A DNA stretch of 64,000 nucleotides from Rhyzopertha dominica (GCA_025024175.1 QCXZ01000138.1:3720002-3784001), one strand, 5' to 3'; positions 10,020 through 23,230 are shown, numbered from the stretch's first letter. The notes: generated from the sequence alone by a model not told the origin. Made by a program: numbers and translations.

Positions 10020-10612
10020 AAATAACTCCCTACAGGAATGTGCGCAAGGCATTCCAGCCGTACATCTTCAAATGCGTTTTTGACATTTGAAAACTTCGCT
10101 GTACTTGCACTCGAATTCCCCAAAAGCCCACACCATATGCTAAACGAGAGTGTACTTCAGCATGATAAAAGGACTTTAGTTGGTCAATTGTTAGAAGTTT
10201 TTTAGGTACCGTACTTGATACGACACTCTGTTAAGTTTTTTTTGTGATATTAAAGCGGTGTTCATTCCACAAGAACTTGCAAGTATACGCCGAGAAATTT
10301 TAAATGGCTCACTTCCGTAATATCGCTATTGTTAAAATTTATACTAATAGGTTCAGGCCATTTCTGTCTTTTATGAAACCTCATGACATTTGTTTTCTGT
10401 GTATTGAAAAGGAGTTGAGTTCTGCTAAACCAATTGTGAAGTGATTTAACTGTTTCGTTATACTTTTCTTGAAGATGTTGTTACCTGATATTAATAAGCT
10501 GGTATCATCGGCGTAAATTACAATATTCTCTTCTGTGATATAGTCAGTGACATAAAGCGTAAACAGCACAGGCCCGAGAATGGGCCCTGGGGGACCCCAC
10601 AAGGCATATACA
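10020..10612 (-). pseudogene. Non-LTR retrotransposon fragment (Jockey-like RT and C-terminus)
   Basis: On the minus strand GPPGPILGPVLFTLYVTD and IVIYADDTSLLISG (10602-10480) are the GxPQG and YADD boxes of a LINE reverse transcriptase. Broken frames continue to about 10020 with the later YYAEVHS-LAYGVGFWGNS type block. The copy is 5'-truncated inside the RT. Confidence 0.8.
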
Positions 10613-10689
10613 GTTGACTGTTGTTATATTTGTTTCATTGTTGTATACGCTTTGTTGTAAACACTATTCATTTAAGTCTCTACGCAGTT

Positions 10690-11130
10690 ACCTGCTCGTT
10701 GGAAATAAAATTATTGCGAAAACACTTACTGTACCTTTGAAACCGAGTTTGAAACCACTGTTAGTTCCCCGACTAGAACTCCAAGCTGCAGTTAGAATTT
10801 AAAATTAACGTAATATTCATGTGGAGTAACTCAAGATGTCTTTTTCAATGCACAAGAGGAAATAGTCGACACTCGACAATACAAACCGTTTGCCGCTCAC
10901 CAGACTGGAGAAATCAAAGATATTGCTGATGAGAGTGATTGGTACTGAATTCCCACGAAAATGAATATAAACAACTAGAACTAAATCGATTAGCCAAAAC
11001 ATAATTTCGAAAAATTGGTTCAATGATCCCAATTTCCTGAAAGACTTTGAAGAATTTTGGCCTAATGAGACGAAGCGTTGGCATAAAGATGATATGATTT
11101 CAGAATGAATGCGGTATCTTGGCAAACTAT
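10690..11130 (+). pseudogene. BEL/Pao LTR retrotransposon fragment
   Basis: The plus strand carries PLKPLLVPRLELQAAV (about 10740-10795), the entry to the Pao RNase H region. In broken frames it goes on to KPFAAH-GEIKDIADESDWY-IPTKMN (about 10885-10970) and WFNDPNFLKDFEEFWPNE (about 11020-11070), the usual order of BEL/Pao pol. Stops and frameshifts make it a remnant. Confidence 0.75.
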
Positions 11131-11429
11131 GGAAATGCAAAACCACCTTAACAACAACCACGTTAAAAATAAGACCACGGATAACTCAACAAATGATAAT
11201 TAACATCAGTCGCATTATAAAAGTGATTTTCTTTAGAGGAAGGTGCCAAATATCATTTTACGGAAAAGTTGGCTTAATAATCTATTATTTTTGAATTTAA
11301 AAGGATTTAAATGTTATTATTGTAGAGTACTTAGATACATTGTTTGTATATTTTCAGCTGCAGGTTAGATAGTTACAATGTAATATCGGATCATATTATA
11401 ATTACAAACAATGTTAGAGGGTGTTTAGC

Positions 11430-11630
11430 TAAGTACTGTCATTGTGTGATCTGATCTGCAAAAATTTTGGTCAACCTGCAAAAATTTTACATTGTAAACA
11501 GTCAACCTGCAAAATAGAATCTTCCACAGAGGTTGTGGGTACGAGTCCCGCCTAAGGCATAGTTGTGTGCGTATGTCTGTATATTTATGCGTTTACAATA
11601 ACACAATAAATAAATAAATATACACCTCTC
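11430..11630 (+). repeat. Possible tRNA-derived SINE remnant
   Basis: GGGTACGAGTCCCGCC near 11536-11551 resembles a tRNA B box (GGTTCGANTCC), and an AATAAATAAATAAATA tail follows near 11606. No convincing A box is visible, so this is only a candidate. Confidence 0.3.
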
Positions 11631-11639
11631 CACTTGTAA

Positions 11640-12310
11640 AGTTACGACCAATAAATAATTATTGCTCGTTTACTTACAATGAACCCTTGGCTGTAAATAA
11701 TCCCCTGTTTAGAATAAACCGACAGAGGGGGCTCGTGTTGAAATTTAAGACCCCCAACAACTGCCCATTGTAGAAGTATTTAACTTCTTATTATTATTAT
11801 TCTTATTTCGGTTGGATTACTATACTAATGAAAAGGCAAGGCCAATTTAAAGTACAAACCCAAAATACATCAACTAAATCGTCAACTATTCAATAGTAAT
11901 AGTCTAGTTCTGCTAAAGTGCGAATATTGCAAATGCTTCTGAAACACTACACTTTTCGTGGTAAGTATGAAAGCTTTTTTATGGCATTTAATGACACCTA
12001 TCTCAAATAATATGTTACAATTATTACTTGTGTATTATTCTAGATAAAAATAGGCACCTAGATACCTCAAACACACTGTATCGAAGTAACAAAGTTACAG
12101 TTGTAACATGGGGAAAAATTAAATCTATTATAAAATGATGCAGTCTGCATTATAGAAATAAGCAAACACGTTTCTAGGTACAGTGCAAATTATATGACGC
12201 ATTTTATTTCAGTTTCGCAATTTTAGGCAAAGGAACACTAGCGGTGGTCCTTATACAAAGTCGAAATCCACGAATGAATATTATCGTCGTTATAGCGACA
12301 AAATGTAATA
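11640..12310. other. No gene recognised
   Basis: AT-rich intergenic sequence. I see no coding block, RNA gene or clear repeat boundary. Confidence 0.4.
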
Positions 12311-12318
12311 AAGCTTAC

Positions 12319-12620
12319 CTTTCTGATGCTCATTTTCGCAAATCCTTTGTCTTCCGACGCCCTGGGAAATGTTCTAGTAGAAAATCAAAAGTAAGTTCAC
12401 TACTGCACAAACAGTATTTTGCAACATAAGTTTTTAGTTCACCACTACAGTACCGAAAGACAAACCCGCAAATCACTACTGTTCACTACCGATATCAAAT
12501 ATTTGAGTTTCATTATCTGATTTGGCCGATAAACTAAACGAAATTAAAGCGACGCGACGCGAAAAACCCGCAAAACAAAATGGCTGTCATCGCGATCACT
12601 GAAGTTGTAAATCTAACTAC
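12319..12620 (-). promoter_or_regulatory. Candidate promoter and tiny first exon
   Basis: On the minus strand a CpG-containing stretch (12530-12600, with GCGACGCGACGCG on the plus strand) is followed by an ATG at 12333 and five codons (MSIRK) ending exactly at a strong GTAAGC donor at 12318. I found no matching downstream exon, so this could be an alternative first exon of the gene at the left edge or of nothing. The phase (0) differs from the exon at 115-179 (phase 2), which argues against a shared coding acceptor. Confidence 0.25.
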
Positions 12621-12624
12621 CATA

Positions 12625-14040
12625 GACAAACAAGTGGATAGAACATAGAACTTATTATTCAGTAGGTATTAATTGAAATCATATCTAGCACTAAAGTAAC
12701 TAAATTTAAGAAGCCTATTCCTTCCAATGTGTTATTTTCAATAGGTGTCAAGTAAATGAAATGATAATATGATTTTGGGATAAGTACTATAGAGAATAAG
12801 TAATTTGTATTTACCTATTCATACCTATATCAGTGCAGCGTGCTTTCTCTACCCATATTTTTCTTAATCATGAAGCGGCTGTTGGCACTACAAATAGAAA
12901 ATTGCAACAGAAACAATACTAAATTTCGAACTTACTCTTCTGTATATTCTGTCACAAGATTGACGAGCTTTGTCCCGTGTTCCAGTTCATGCTTTAAAGG
13001 TAAATCAGGAATGCTCTCTTTCCAAATTCAATCTGCTTTGTATTTCAAACGTTTAAATGCATTTAAATTAAAAAGCAGAATTTAAATAAGCTGAAAAATT
13101 ATACCATGCTTATGTGAGAGGTACACCCATTAAAGTTAGCTGCTTTTTCTTACCAAACAAGTCTGGTATGACAAGTGCATGCATGATAAATTGCTGTTCT
13201 GTTTGCAACAAACTAATATTAAAGCTAGGGATTACAATTTTATTGTGCCTATAACCTTGTTTAGTTACTGTCGAAAGTATTATGTTCTACAAATAATATA
13301 TATCTACCTGCACATTTGAACATGACTCTTCTAAATTTTCCTAGTATGTGAAAAAGTGATTGGCTTTTATTGCCTATTTAAAGATTTTTTTGTTGTTTAT
13401 AGGTATAATTGAATACAGCTTTATTATTACTGTAACATTTTATTATTATATACTTATTTTACAATAAAATAAAATGATTAACATTTGTATCTTATTAAAA
13501 TGGTGGAAGCGCTTAGTTATTGATAAATGCAGTTATTCCAGTTTTCCAATTCCATCTTTTTTACTTATTATTTTGAAAATTTGACAATTGCGCCCCGGTG
13601 AACTATACTCCACTTATGGCAACCCTAAGCTAATCTCACATGTGGAATACATACCTAGCTTGTTAAAAGGGATTCCTGAAGTACTGGAAGACGTGCTTAA
13701 TTGTACCGAGTTTAAATATTTAATATAAAAAGGTATATTAGTGTTATCGAATGCGTTGTTAGAACATCTAATAATATAAATCTACCTCATCAATAAGTGG
13801 AGATGATATTTATATCAACATCGTTTTTAACATGTATAAAATGAGCATTTAGTATTAAAAAATTAAGAAAATGCCATGTATAAAGTATATAAATCCTTCA
13901 GTTGAAATTGTGCATGCTTGCCCCACCTCGTGAGCAATACTGATAACTTTTGTTGTGTTGCAAATAGGCTGAACAAAACCAACAGTTCTCTTCCATAGAA
14001 GTGGGTTGCAATCTTGTAATCATTGTTTCTCTTTGTCTAT
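12625..14040. other. No gene recognised
   Basis: AT-rich intergenic DNA with a few short chance frames (for example 12840-13085 plus). No family resemblance. Confidence 0.4.
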
Positions 14041-14209
14041 GGTTATTGGTTATGTAGATATGTCAATGTCAATGTCAAATTTTCAAGGAGGTAGTGACGT
14101 TTTCGTACATTATTGTAGCATTAATTTTGCCATAAACTTTTAATTGTGTACATTGTCATCGCACCTGCTAATGAACATCCAAGGCTAAGAATGAACTAAA
14201 TCAAAAGTT

Positions 14210-14404
14210 ATGTCCACTGAGGAATACATAAAGCCAGTGTTGCCGAAGACTGGACATCTAATGATCGAAGATGTTAAGGATCTGGTAATGTGTAAGCCCC
14301 ACATGATACCACTGAAAAGTTTCACTCTGGAGAAGCTCGAGAAAATGCAGAAGGAAGCCCAGAAGTTAAAATCCGAACAAAACGAGCAATCGGAAGAAAA
14401 CTGA
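14210..14404 (+). CDS. BBIP1: BBSome-interacting protein 1 (BBIP1/BBS18)
   Basis: The 64-residue single-exon frame matches the whole length of BBIP1 (BBIP10), a small subunit of the BBSome coat that moves membrane proteins in cilia and is needed for its assembly. Family hallmarks: an acidic leader with VLPKTGHLMIEDV, then the core VMCKPHMIPLKSFTLEKLEKM, then a charged coiled-coil tail. The initiator is the first ATG before VLPKTG (context AAAGTTATGT). The stop at 14402-14404 is only 11 bases upstream of the LMBRD2 ATG, with no room for a promoter, so both are probably on one mRNA. The upstream stretch 14040-14209 would be the leader. Confidence 0.9.
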   Translation: MSTEEYIKPVLPKTGHLMIEDVKDLVMCKPHMIPLKSFTLEKLEKMQKEAQKLKSEQNEQSEEN

Positions 14405-14415
14405 ATACAATCGAC

Positions 14416-17400
14416 ATGAGCTACGCACCGATCATTTCAAAAATTCTCCTGTCGTTTATTTTGACCTCTAGTGTGCTGTATCGCTATGGAAATTGGTTTA
14501 GACATCATATAGTTGTTACGCTGACTGTGTTAGTGGCATGGTACTTCAGCTTTTTGATTGTTTTTGCACTTCCGCTTGATGTTATCTCGGTAAGTCCTGT
14601 ATTTATCGCAGTAGTGCTTGTTATGGTAGTAAACACCTTTCTAGACGGTTTTTCGACAATGCATTGCACAGAACACTCACGAAAATTACAACATAACTCC
14701 TCTAGCAGTTAATGAATCAATCTTCAATGGCCCTCCTACTTGCGAAGAACCCTGGAGCAATGTACCAGAAAAAGTATTTCCAAATCTTTGGCGGACGGTA
14801 TACTGGAGCACACAGCTTCTGACATGGTATATTTTATCGCATTAATTACGAGGGGTCTACCATTGGTCAAATTTTGTACATTAAATTCTTTTGCGTACTG
14901 AATAAATGACATCAAAATTCTTATAAAATTTTATGGTCCTCTTGTAATTGCATTAAAATTTTTAATAATTCCTGGAATTTTATGCAATTTCAAATATATT
15001 TGGGGGGTTTGTTTTGGAGAATAACATTGGGGTTATTTTTGGGGGTGAAATAAAATATGAGTGCATAAATTGTTCATCAAAAAGCACTTCATCCCAACTT
15101 ATTTCAGCTCCAAAAACATGTGATTCTAGGGCAAGTATAGAAAGCAACATGAAACAGTGAACAAACTTATTACTTCTAATTACTATACATCTAACCAGTG
15201 AATGTTATCCTCTGCTAGCTCTTTCATGGTCTAATTGTAGGGTTATCATTATGTATCAGTTAATCATTCATTTCTTATTCAAAATAAACCCAGAAAATAT
15301 TTGGTGGTTTCAAGCACAAACGCTATAATGAGGACAAAATGTCATCTCCATGGCTTAAAAGAAGGATATACATCTTTTAATCGATTGAAAAAATGCACAC
15401 AAAAAAAAATATGAATAAACAAAATTATATCAACATTTTTTTTTATTCTGGGGGTTTTTACAATTTAAATAATCCATCTGGTATTTCTTTCCCACCACTG
15501 TTCTTCCCCAAAATGGCGGTATTGAAATATACTTAGCGACTGCAACCCCATTACCAGCGGTCCTCCAAATATAATTTTTTTAAATTCTAACTATTCTATA
15601 TAATTCCACAGAATTCCTTGCAGTTCCTTATAATACAATACAATATATATTCATAATTCTTGCCATGTGTACACTAAAATTCCTCAGTGGTAAATCCCTC
15701 AACTACTTACATACAAATTTTTTTATTTGAGAATATTTTAGGGTTGTAATGCCAATGATGCAGTCCTTTATAAAAGCGGGTGATTTCACACTTAAAGGGA
15801 AGTTAAAATCAGCACTTATCGACAACGCAATTTACTACAGCTCGTACCTATTCATCTGTGGCATACTCTTAATTTATTTGGCACTTAAACCCGGAGTAGA
15901 TTTAAATTGGTACATTACCCAATTATTGATGCTTCCCATTATTAATTTGTTCATATTTAAGGCCCAAATTAAAAGCCATAGCGTCTTCCGCTAGCAACAC
16001 ATGGGGGTTGTTTTTGTTAGTGCTGTTGCTAGGTTACGCTCTCGTTGAAGTACCAAGACGGCTGTGGAAGAACGCCAATTTGGGTTACATGCTGAATTAT
16101 TCGTACTTCAAAGCTGCTAAGCTCAGTTCTGAAAAATGTGAGGCCGAAGATACGGTGGACGATGTGTTGGAAGTGAGTTTCATGAATTTTTTGTGTAGGC
16201 TGGATTGTACCTGATTTTTTCAGTCTCTTCAAGCTGTAAACTTGGCCATAAGGCCGGGACATCATCTGCATCAAAACTTTGAGACTATCCTACAGAAAGT
16301 TCCCACGGAGTTGAAGGATCGCATGAGCCGGCGACAGTTACCGGAGGACACTCCTGCTGATGTGCCCAGTGAGAAAGCATTAGTCCGTCTGCATAAACAG
16401 GTGAGTTGTTAATTGCTTTTGCATCAAAACAAACTAAAATCAGTTCTGTTTATTTGTATTTATTTTTATTTGACTATAAATAAAAAAAAGGTCTGCCACA
16501 CACAAAATTGTATATTGACATTTTATTCCATACTCTTTAAGGACTGTAAACTCTTCCACTACTCTTCAAGTCGGTATTGTTTTGTGTCCACCACCCTGAA
16601 ACAAAATATAATCTTAAAATAACATATAGACTGTTTCTCCAATATTTATGAAAATATTACTAAGCTTATACAACAAAATATGAAAATGTCTTCAACCTGA
16701 TTGGTCATAAAAAATTGTAACAAAAGTATTATTCATATCGTATGTCTTAATATCCAATAAAAAAAATGGGAGTGGAACTGTGCAATTTTAGCATTTAATC
16801 TTGTGAACATTACTTCGTTGGAAATGTCTAAAACATGAGTTGAATGTGATTGAATTAGTCAGTCATCTGTTGGATGGTACATCAATAACTAAATTAAATT
16901 ATTATGGTACAATTTTTGTATTTTCATAAACATAATGGCATGTGAATGTTTAGGTTTTGTCATGGTCTAATAAACAAGGTCAGTGTATTCGCATTGCCTG
17001 TCAGTGTCATAGTGGAGACAAGACAGATTTGGCACTTGAAATCAGTGCTTACGTACTCTTATATGCCTGTTATATGTATGATATATATGTAGATGTTTTG
17101 CATTTTCACAAGCTTAAATTAAGATCATTGTGCTGTTCGCTATTTTTTTTACTCTTTATTTGCCAGTTGTACAATGCAAAAGTAACAGAGCGTCACTGTC
17201 AAAATTGTGCCTCACATTCTCACAAGGTGAATGACTAACGGCGAATTTTATTAGACAACATTAAAAATGTGAAGAACCTATAAAAATATTGTTGGTAGTT
17301 CCAATCGACATTTTTCTGGAAATCAAAATGAAAATTAAAACCAGATAAAATTCAGACATTAAACGTAGTGCATTTAGAAACACTCACAAAAACTATAGAG

Positions 17401-20400
17401 TTATGATGCACTGTAGACGAAATGATTGAGGACAAAATTGCAGTAATGCCAAATACCAGGTTTCAAAAGACCATTCCTCAAAATTAAATATCTTCTGAAA
17501 TTTGTTTAACCCAATATTTAATTTAATAAGACCAGTGCTGGATTTTTTTTTCTGCTGCATCAGCTGGACTCCTTTTTTAAGAAATACATAAAGTTTGTTG
17601 AATGAATCTGATGATCAATCTTCACCAACTGTGCGACCTGTAGCACTGAAAGTCATTATAAAAGCTTCCTTGTAAGAGTGAGAAATACAAACTTTAATTT
17701 GAAACATGAATAACACATTGTTAGCTTATTTGCTGTGCTTTTAAGTGTCATGTATGCTAACTTTATTAATTTATTTGGGTTATTTAGCATTTTCCAGAGC
17801 CTTTACAAACTTTATATATTTTTTCTCTAGGGGGTCATATGCCTTTGAAATGGTCATGAAGATAACATACAAATCTGATCTCAGAAGACTAAAATCAACA
17901 TATTTCATTTTGTATATGTTTCTGCAACTGGTTTCTTAGTATGGTGGCCAATATTTTGAATGTGAGGCAATCCCTCTCTCTCTGGATTGGATCTTTTATG
18001 GAAATATAATATATTCTTTTATGTATCGGTATATTCTTCATATTCATAGACATCAGAAAACATATTCTCAGCCTTCCTTCATTTACATTTTCTGAAATAA
18101 ATATACTCCAGAGCTTTTTCAAAATTTTCCTCTTAATTTGTTTCTGGCAGTGCCAGCATTTTCACCTCATATCGTTTTATCTGTCTCTAGTTCGTTTATT
18201 GTCCCCTTAAAGTTTGATTCCCTTATGTTCCAAGTAACGAGTATCTAGCAAATTTTGATTTTCTTTACTTCCATATCAGTGTTGAATCATTTTCAGGTCA
18301 CTTTCTTTAGTCATCAGCAATCACATCTCTAATTAAGTTTTACCTTTGGACATTTTCAAAATTACCGCTGTTATTCTAGTAGCTTCCAAATGTATCGAAT
18401 AGACCGTTCTTGTCATATTATTTTTATATTTCATTAGTTTCTAATTTTGTCAAATTATAAATTTCAGTATTGCTTGTTATTATTATTTGTTTATTTCAGG
18501 TGATAAAATCTCTCCAAGTACTTCAAAGGACCGAAACTCAGTGGAACATTCTTGTCGAAAAAATCTTTGATCTCGAAGACACTTTAAAGAATATAAACAG
18601 TAGTGATAAGAATTTCAAGAGAACATTCCAAGAACCCAAGCACAGCTTGCTCAGGGTATTTTATAATTCCACTATAGGTATTGTAGTTTTAGCTATAATT
18701 TTTATGACATATTTTTTTTAACGCTTGATTTACAGAATGGTACTGGAAATGCATATTCTATGGCTACACACAGAAGGTCCTCAGTGTTTTAGCTGGAATC
18801 CTGTCTGTGGCAGTAGTTTGGTCAGAAGTGACGTTTTTTAATAAGGAACCAGTGCTCTCAATCTTTGCTTTGATTGTAAATGTGGCTAAGGTGAATTATG
18901 ATTATTTTACGATAGAGGTAAGTGGATAAGTATTTACTAAACATTTCCTTTATGACAGTTCTTTTCATTTTTATTGAAATCAATTTTATGCTTCACTTCA
19001 CAAAGGTTGCTCCAAATTGATGTACAGCATGAATTGTTCAATCAAAAAATGCATTTCTAGGGACGAATAAGTAGTGTTTGTCTAAAAATCCACAGACCTA
19101 AAAGTTCTATTAAAAAACTGGGGGGTATTACTCCAGCGCACGCCACTGGTGCTTTTCGAAACTTCCCAGTTTTTTTTTTATTTTACCTTTTATAGTTCAG
19201 GAATAGTCTTAAGAAAATCTATTTTCAAATTCATTTTCAACACCCTGTATATCAAAAACAGAGTGTACGTGAAATTTTTTTATTCAAAAACAGTTTTTAA
19301 AATTGCATTTTCTTTCACCTATCAAATGTTGTCGATGTATTTCGAGGACAGCCTGTATATTTAGTGGAATACCTTGCTCATTCAACCATTGCTGCAGTTC
19401 TGCTTTTTTCTACAGATATCAGATTTTATAAAGTTCAGAATTAATTTTCTTTCATTCATTTGACATGGTTTGGTCCATTCGTAACATCATGATAATCACC
19501 ATACTTTGATCGTGCTTTAAATATTAAAAACACATTTGACACAAAACGCTTTTTGCCTCCATATTGTAGGACAATAAATCACTCTGGATTTTAAAGCTAT
19601 TTTCCTTTTTTGTTTTTTTTTACAGGCACTGAAGAGTTTTCAATTACTTTTTCTGTTTCATGAACTTGTAGAAAGTGTTGCAAAATATATATAAATTTTC
19701 TGCAGTTTGAAATTAACGCTTAGATCTAATTTGGAGCAACTAGATTGAGTGTTAAAAAAGAGTAATTAATAAAATTGAAATGGATATAGAGCATATAGAT
19801 CTTGAAACAATAATACTTCAAGTTCACTCTTAATGGATGTTTTTTTTTGCAGCTGTTATCGACAGTTGTAATATTATACCTATGCTACTGTGCTTATTCA
19901 ACTGTACTAAAGATTCGTGTTCTCAATTTATACTACTTAGCACCACATCATCAAACAAACGAGTACAGTCTCATATTCTCAGGAATGATGTTAAGTCGCC
20001 TAACGCCCCCACTATGCCTTAATTTTCTTGGCTTAATCCACATGGACAGTCACATAATAAAAAAGCAGTTCTTGGAAACTGACTACACGCAGGTATTAAA
20101 ATTGCAAATCTACGACAAGCTGCATTTCTAAAGCCTCTTATTTGTTAGATAATGGGTCACATGGATGTAATAGCTATAATTTCCGATGGTTTCAATGTTT
20201 ATTTCCCCATGGCAATATTGGCGTTTTGCTTCGCGACTTACTTCAGCCTGGGCTCTAGACTTCTATCCATGCTTGGGTTCCATCAGTTTGTTGGTGATGA
20301 TGAAATCACCACAGATTTAGTCGATGAAGGTCGAGAACTTATTAAAAGGGAGAAAAGAAGAAGACAGAGGGCTGAAGAATCCCTCACCAGAAGAAGAGAG

Positions 20401-21991
20401 TTTCAAGAGAGGTTTCCAACGAGGGGAAACACTGACACAAGTATGTAGTTTTTAAATTTATTTGTAAACACCTTTTGCATTTTAATTGATTTTCACAAAT
20501 TTTTGTTTAAATTCTACCAAAACCAGCAACATTGTCTTACTCTTAGCAACATAAATATATTTATTGGAATTTTTAGATATAATCAGATTTTTATTCAAAC
20601 TTAGGAGCAATCCATTTTTTAATATGGGTTAATAGTTATTTTGCTATTTTCCAATACTTTTAAGACCATTAGGCAATTAATTAAATATTTTTATAGCTAC
20701 TATGTAACTTTATTACTTATAGTTTTAGTAATTTTAGGTAGTCATATATTTTATTTTTAGTATTAATATTTTAGGTTTAGAAAATCAGTTTTAGGATCCT
20801 GGTAATAGTATAGTAGGGACTCAAATACAAACATAGAATTGTATTTTGTAGTTTCTAGAGTAGACTCAGATTACTCATATCCCCCCCCCCATGAAATGAC
20901 TGCCTAACTGATAACACTGTCGAAAAAGGCATAATTAATGGTCATAAGACGCTTTATTTACATAGTTTTAGCCAGTTTAGAGACAACAAAAGTTACTTAG
21001 TTTAATTTATTATGCTATCAGTATGTTTATCCCACTTTGTAATCCCTAAGTAAAGTGTGATAGTTTTAAACGAAATTCAACATTTTAACTCACCCATTTT
21101 AATTGATTTGTTTTATATTCAATCATAATGCTGGTGACTTCCTGTTCATGCAACCTACACCCCTAACCTGAAGGTCTAGATAGTTGTTTTCATTTTTTAA
21201 CTTCTATCAAAATTAATTTCTGTTTCCCCATAGTTTGTATTTTTTCATAATAATTGTATAAGGCACTGACGATGGCCATTCAAGGCCGAAAGCGCTCTAT
21301 CAATTAATATTTAATAAAATGGAGAAGACATTGATATTTGAATGATTTCTAAATTGTATTCCTTATTTAGTTCTACATTATTCGGGTCTCCTTCCCCAAT
21401 TTTATATAAATTTTCTTCTGTTTTATGTGAGATTATTATCATTGAAGCTCAAGCATTTATTACCTGCCTTGCTTTTATTTGTTACCCTATTTTTGAAAGA
21501 CAAATTTCTGGTTTTCTGCATTTTACTAATTAGCGACTCAGTGGCAGCATTAGCTTCAGTCTCAGACATCAGAATATTTCACGATACTGAACTAGACATG
21601 ATCCTTTAAATTGTTAAGATTGACTTGATTTTTCTTATGCTTATATTCTTTTTTCAGTTCGATTTTGTTGATGCTCAAGAATTGTAGATAGTAAAAAAGA
21701 TTAAATTTAAATGTTGTTTTAGTTCGACCAGGAGCTCGAACTGAAAGCACCGAACTAACCAGAATAAGAGAAGGAACACGCTATAACTCCGAGGACGTCG
21801 ACACAAGATTCCCGCCAGAAAGCATGGATGACATCGATTCTAGATTCGGAGCCAGCACCAGAAATACGATCAATGAGAGATACGACAGTTCCCATGAGCT
21901 GGATCACCGTTTTTCTGACAGCTATCAGCTGGGAGATAATTATCGTGGTAGGGTCGGTGCACCCCCAAGGGGCATATTCGATGATGTTTAA
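14416..21991 (+). CDS. LMBRD2: LMBR1 domain-containing protein 2
   Basis: Ten exons join in phase: 14416-14589, 14672-14826, 15742-15909, 15962-16172, 16224-16400, 18500-18677, 18736-18917, 19853-20092, 20149-20440 and 21723-21991. They give 681 residues (human about 695). The product is a polytopic membrane protein of the LMBR1 family, linked to receptor and beta2-adrenergic signalling. Visible marks: N-terminal segments ([17 protein letters not shown] type), [82 protein letters not shown], and a conserved end IFDDV. Introns 3 and 4 are about 50 bases. The long introns hold AT-rich sequence and a Penelope tail (intron 9). The start is 11 bases after the BBIP1 stop. Confidence 0.95.
16401..18499 (+). 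other. LMBRD2 intron 5
   Basis: This 2.1-kb AT-rich intron contains only short chance frames (for example 16957-17238). I recognise no repeat or RNA gene in it. Confidence 0.6.
21190..21345 (+). mobile_element. Penelope-type element tail in LMBRD2 intron 9
   Basis: CACTGACGATGGCC and a following AATAAAATGG line up with the end of the Penelope fragment at 59.8 kb (TACTGACGATGGC, then AATAAAGTGG). Only a terminal piece is present, with no coding region. It carries the hammerhead-like motif at 21266-21297. Confidence 0.5.
21266..21297 (+). ncRNA. Penelope-type hammerhead-like motif
   Basis: CUGACGA (21266-21272), one extra U, GGCC, loop AUUCAA, GGCC, GAAA (21288-21291), then GCGCUC. Stem II pairs perfectly. 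The last A of GAAA plus GCGCU forms a self-complementary AGCGCU that could be a minimal stem III ending in U16.1 and C17. Stem I is weak, so activity is doubtful. Penelope-like elements are known to carry hammerheads in their terminal repeats. Confidence 0.5.
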
Positions 21992-23230
21992 TTTGCCTAG
22001 CAAATGTATCGANGTATTTGGTCAGTTGTCATAGCAATGATTTGTTATATTTTTTTTATTTTGCATTATAATTTTAATGTTACTTACAGTGCAAACTAGT
22101 CATAAGAAGTATTTTAGTGATGCACAGCTAGTGTTAATTTGTATTGAGCATAGGTGGGTTGTTTATGTTATAACGGATGCCATGTTAATTTATGTTAGTA
22201 AATTTTATTTAACTGATTTGTGGTTTTATTGATGTGTGGCTGGAACTATTATCTACAAGATGTTAGAAATGTAGAGTAAAGGGGGCAAAGGGCATAGTAG
22301 TGGTAGCGCAGGTAGTAAAAAGTTTTTACTAAAAAAAAAAATTTTATAAACTCGCATTCCTAATTACTTTCACTGTTTAAATGTCATTATGTTTAAACGT
22401 CGAACTACAGAACTACAATGCTTTCTGTTTATTGTTGCAACTAAACTGACCTTGCTAACTAAGCCGAAATTTATGAGTATATGGGATCACAATATTGTTT
22501 GGTATAATATGATCTCATGGGAATTAGCAGTGTGTACATTTCTATTATTTATCAAAGTAATTTATTACTAAATATATTAAAACAGGCGAGCTAAATTAAA
22601 CTTAACGTTTTGTGGAGCAATTTCTACCTAACCAAGTGATAAGCATGTAGGTATATTTAAAGAAAATTAAATTCAAAGGGTCTTGGTTTTTAATCTGTAG
22701 TACGTTATCGCTACCTGTAATACCGATATTTTGGATAAGCTGGTACCTGCAGATTTAAAAAGTACAGATGACTTCACCAAGGATCCCGACATCCTTAGTC
22801 CTTAGTGTAGTTATCCTTACTCTGTAGACAACACTACCCTAAGTAGCTAGTGAAAATATACACAATAAAACAATGTTACTAGATACAAACAACTATATTA
22901 GTTTTTGTATTTTTCTATTGTAGAACTTTAATATGTCGTTGAAATATCAAATGTAACCGATAGTCATGTAACACATAAAAGAGTCTGACTATTTTCGAGT
23001 CCTTATTTTATTGGCAACACTGCATCGAGTTGGAATTTTTTAAATTATTTATGGCGTTCTCACATTAATTCAAAAGACAAAGACAAATAATATGTATATC
23101 CGTGTATTAAATTTATAAATAAATTATTGAGAGATAGGTAGATTACATACGGCTTGTAATACTTTGCAACTAAACTGTGAATTGCTGAATAATTGTGCAA
23201 CCATGTGTGAAACTGTCTGTCATTTGTCAA
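21992..23230. other. LMBRD2 3' region and intergenic DNA
   Basis: AT-rich sequence with one N (22013) and no recognisable gene. It separates LMBRD2 from NOP56, which is transcribed in the same direction. Confidence 0.5.

Noticed and set aside
10926..10950. CTGATGAGAG resembling a hammerhead core
   Set aside because: No GAAA at the right distance and no pairing; it encodes the ADES block of a BEL/Pao fragment.
10817..11161. 114-codon minus-strand frame
   Set aside because: It is the antisense of a recognisable BEL/Pao fragment on the plus strand.
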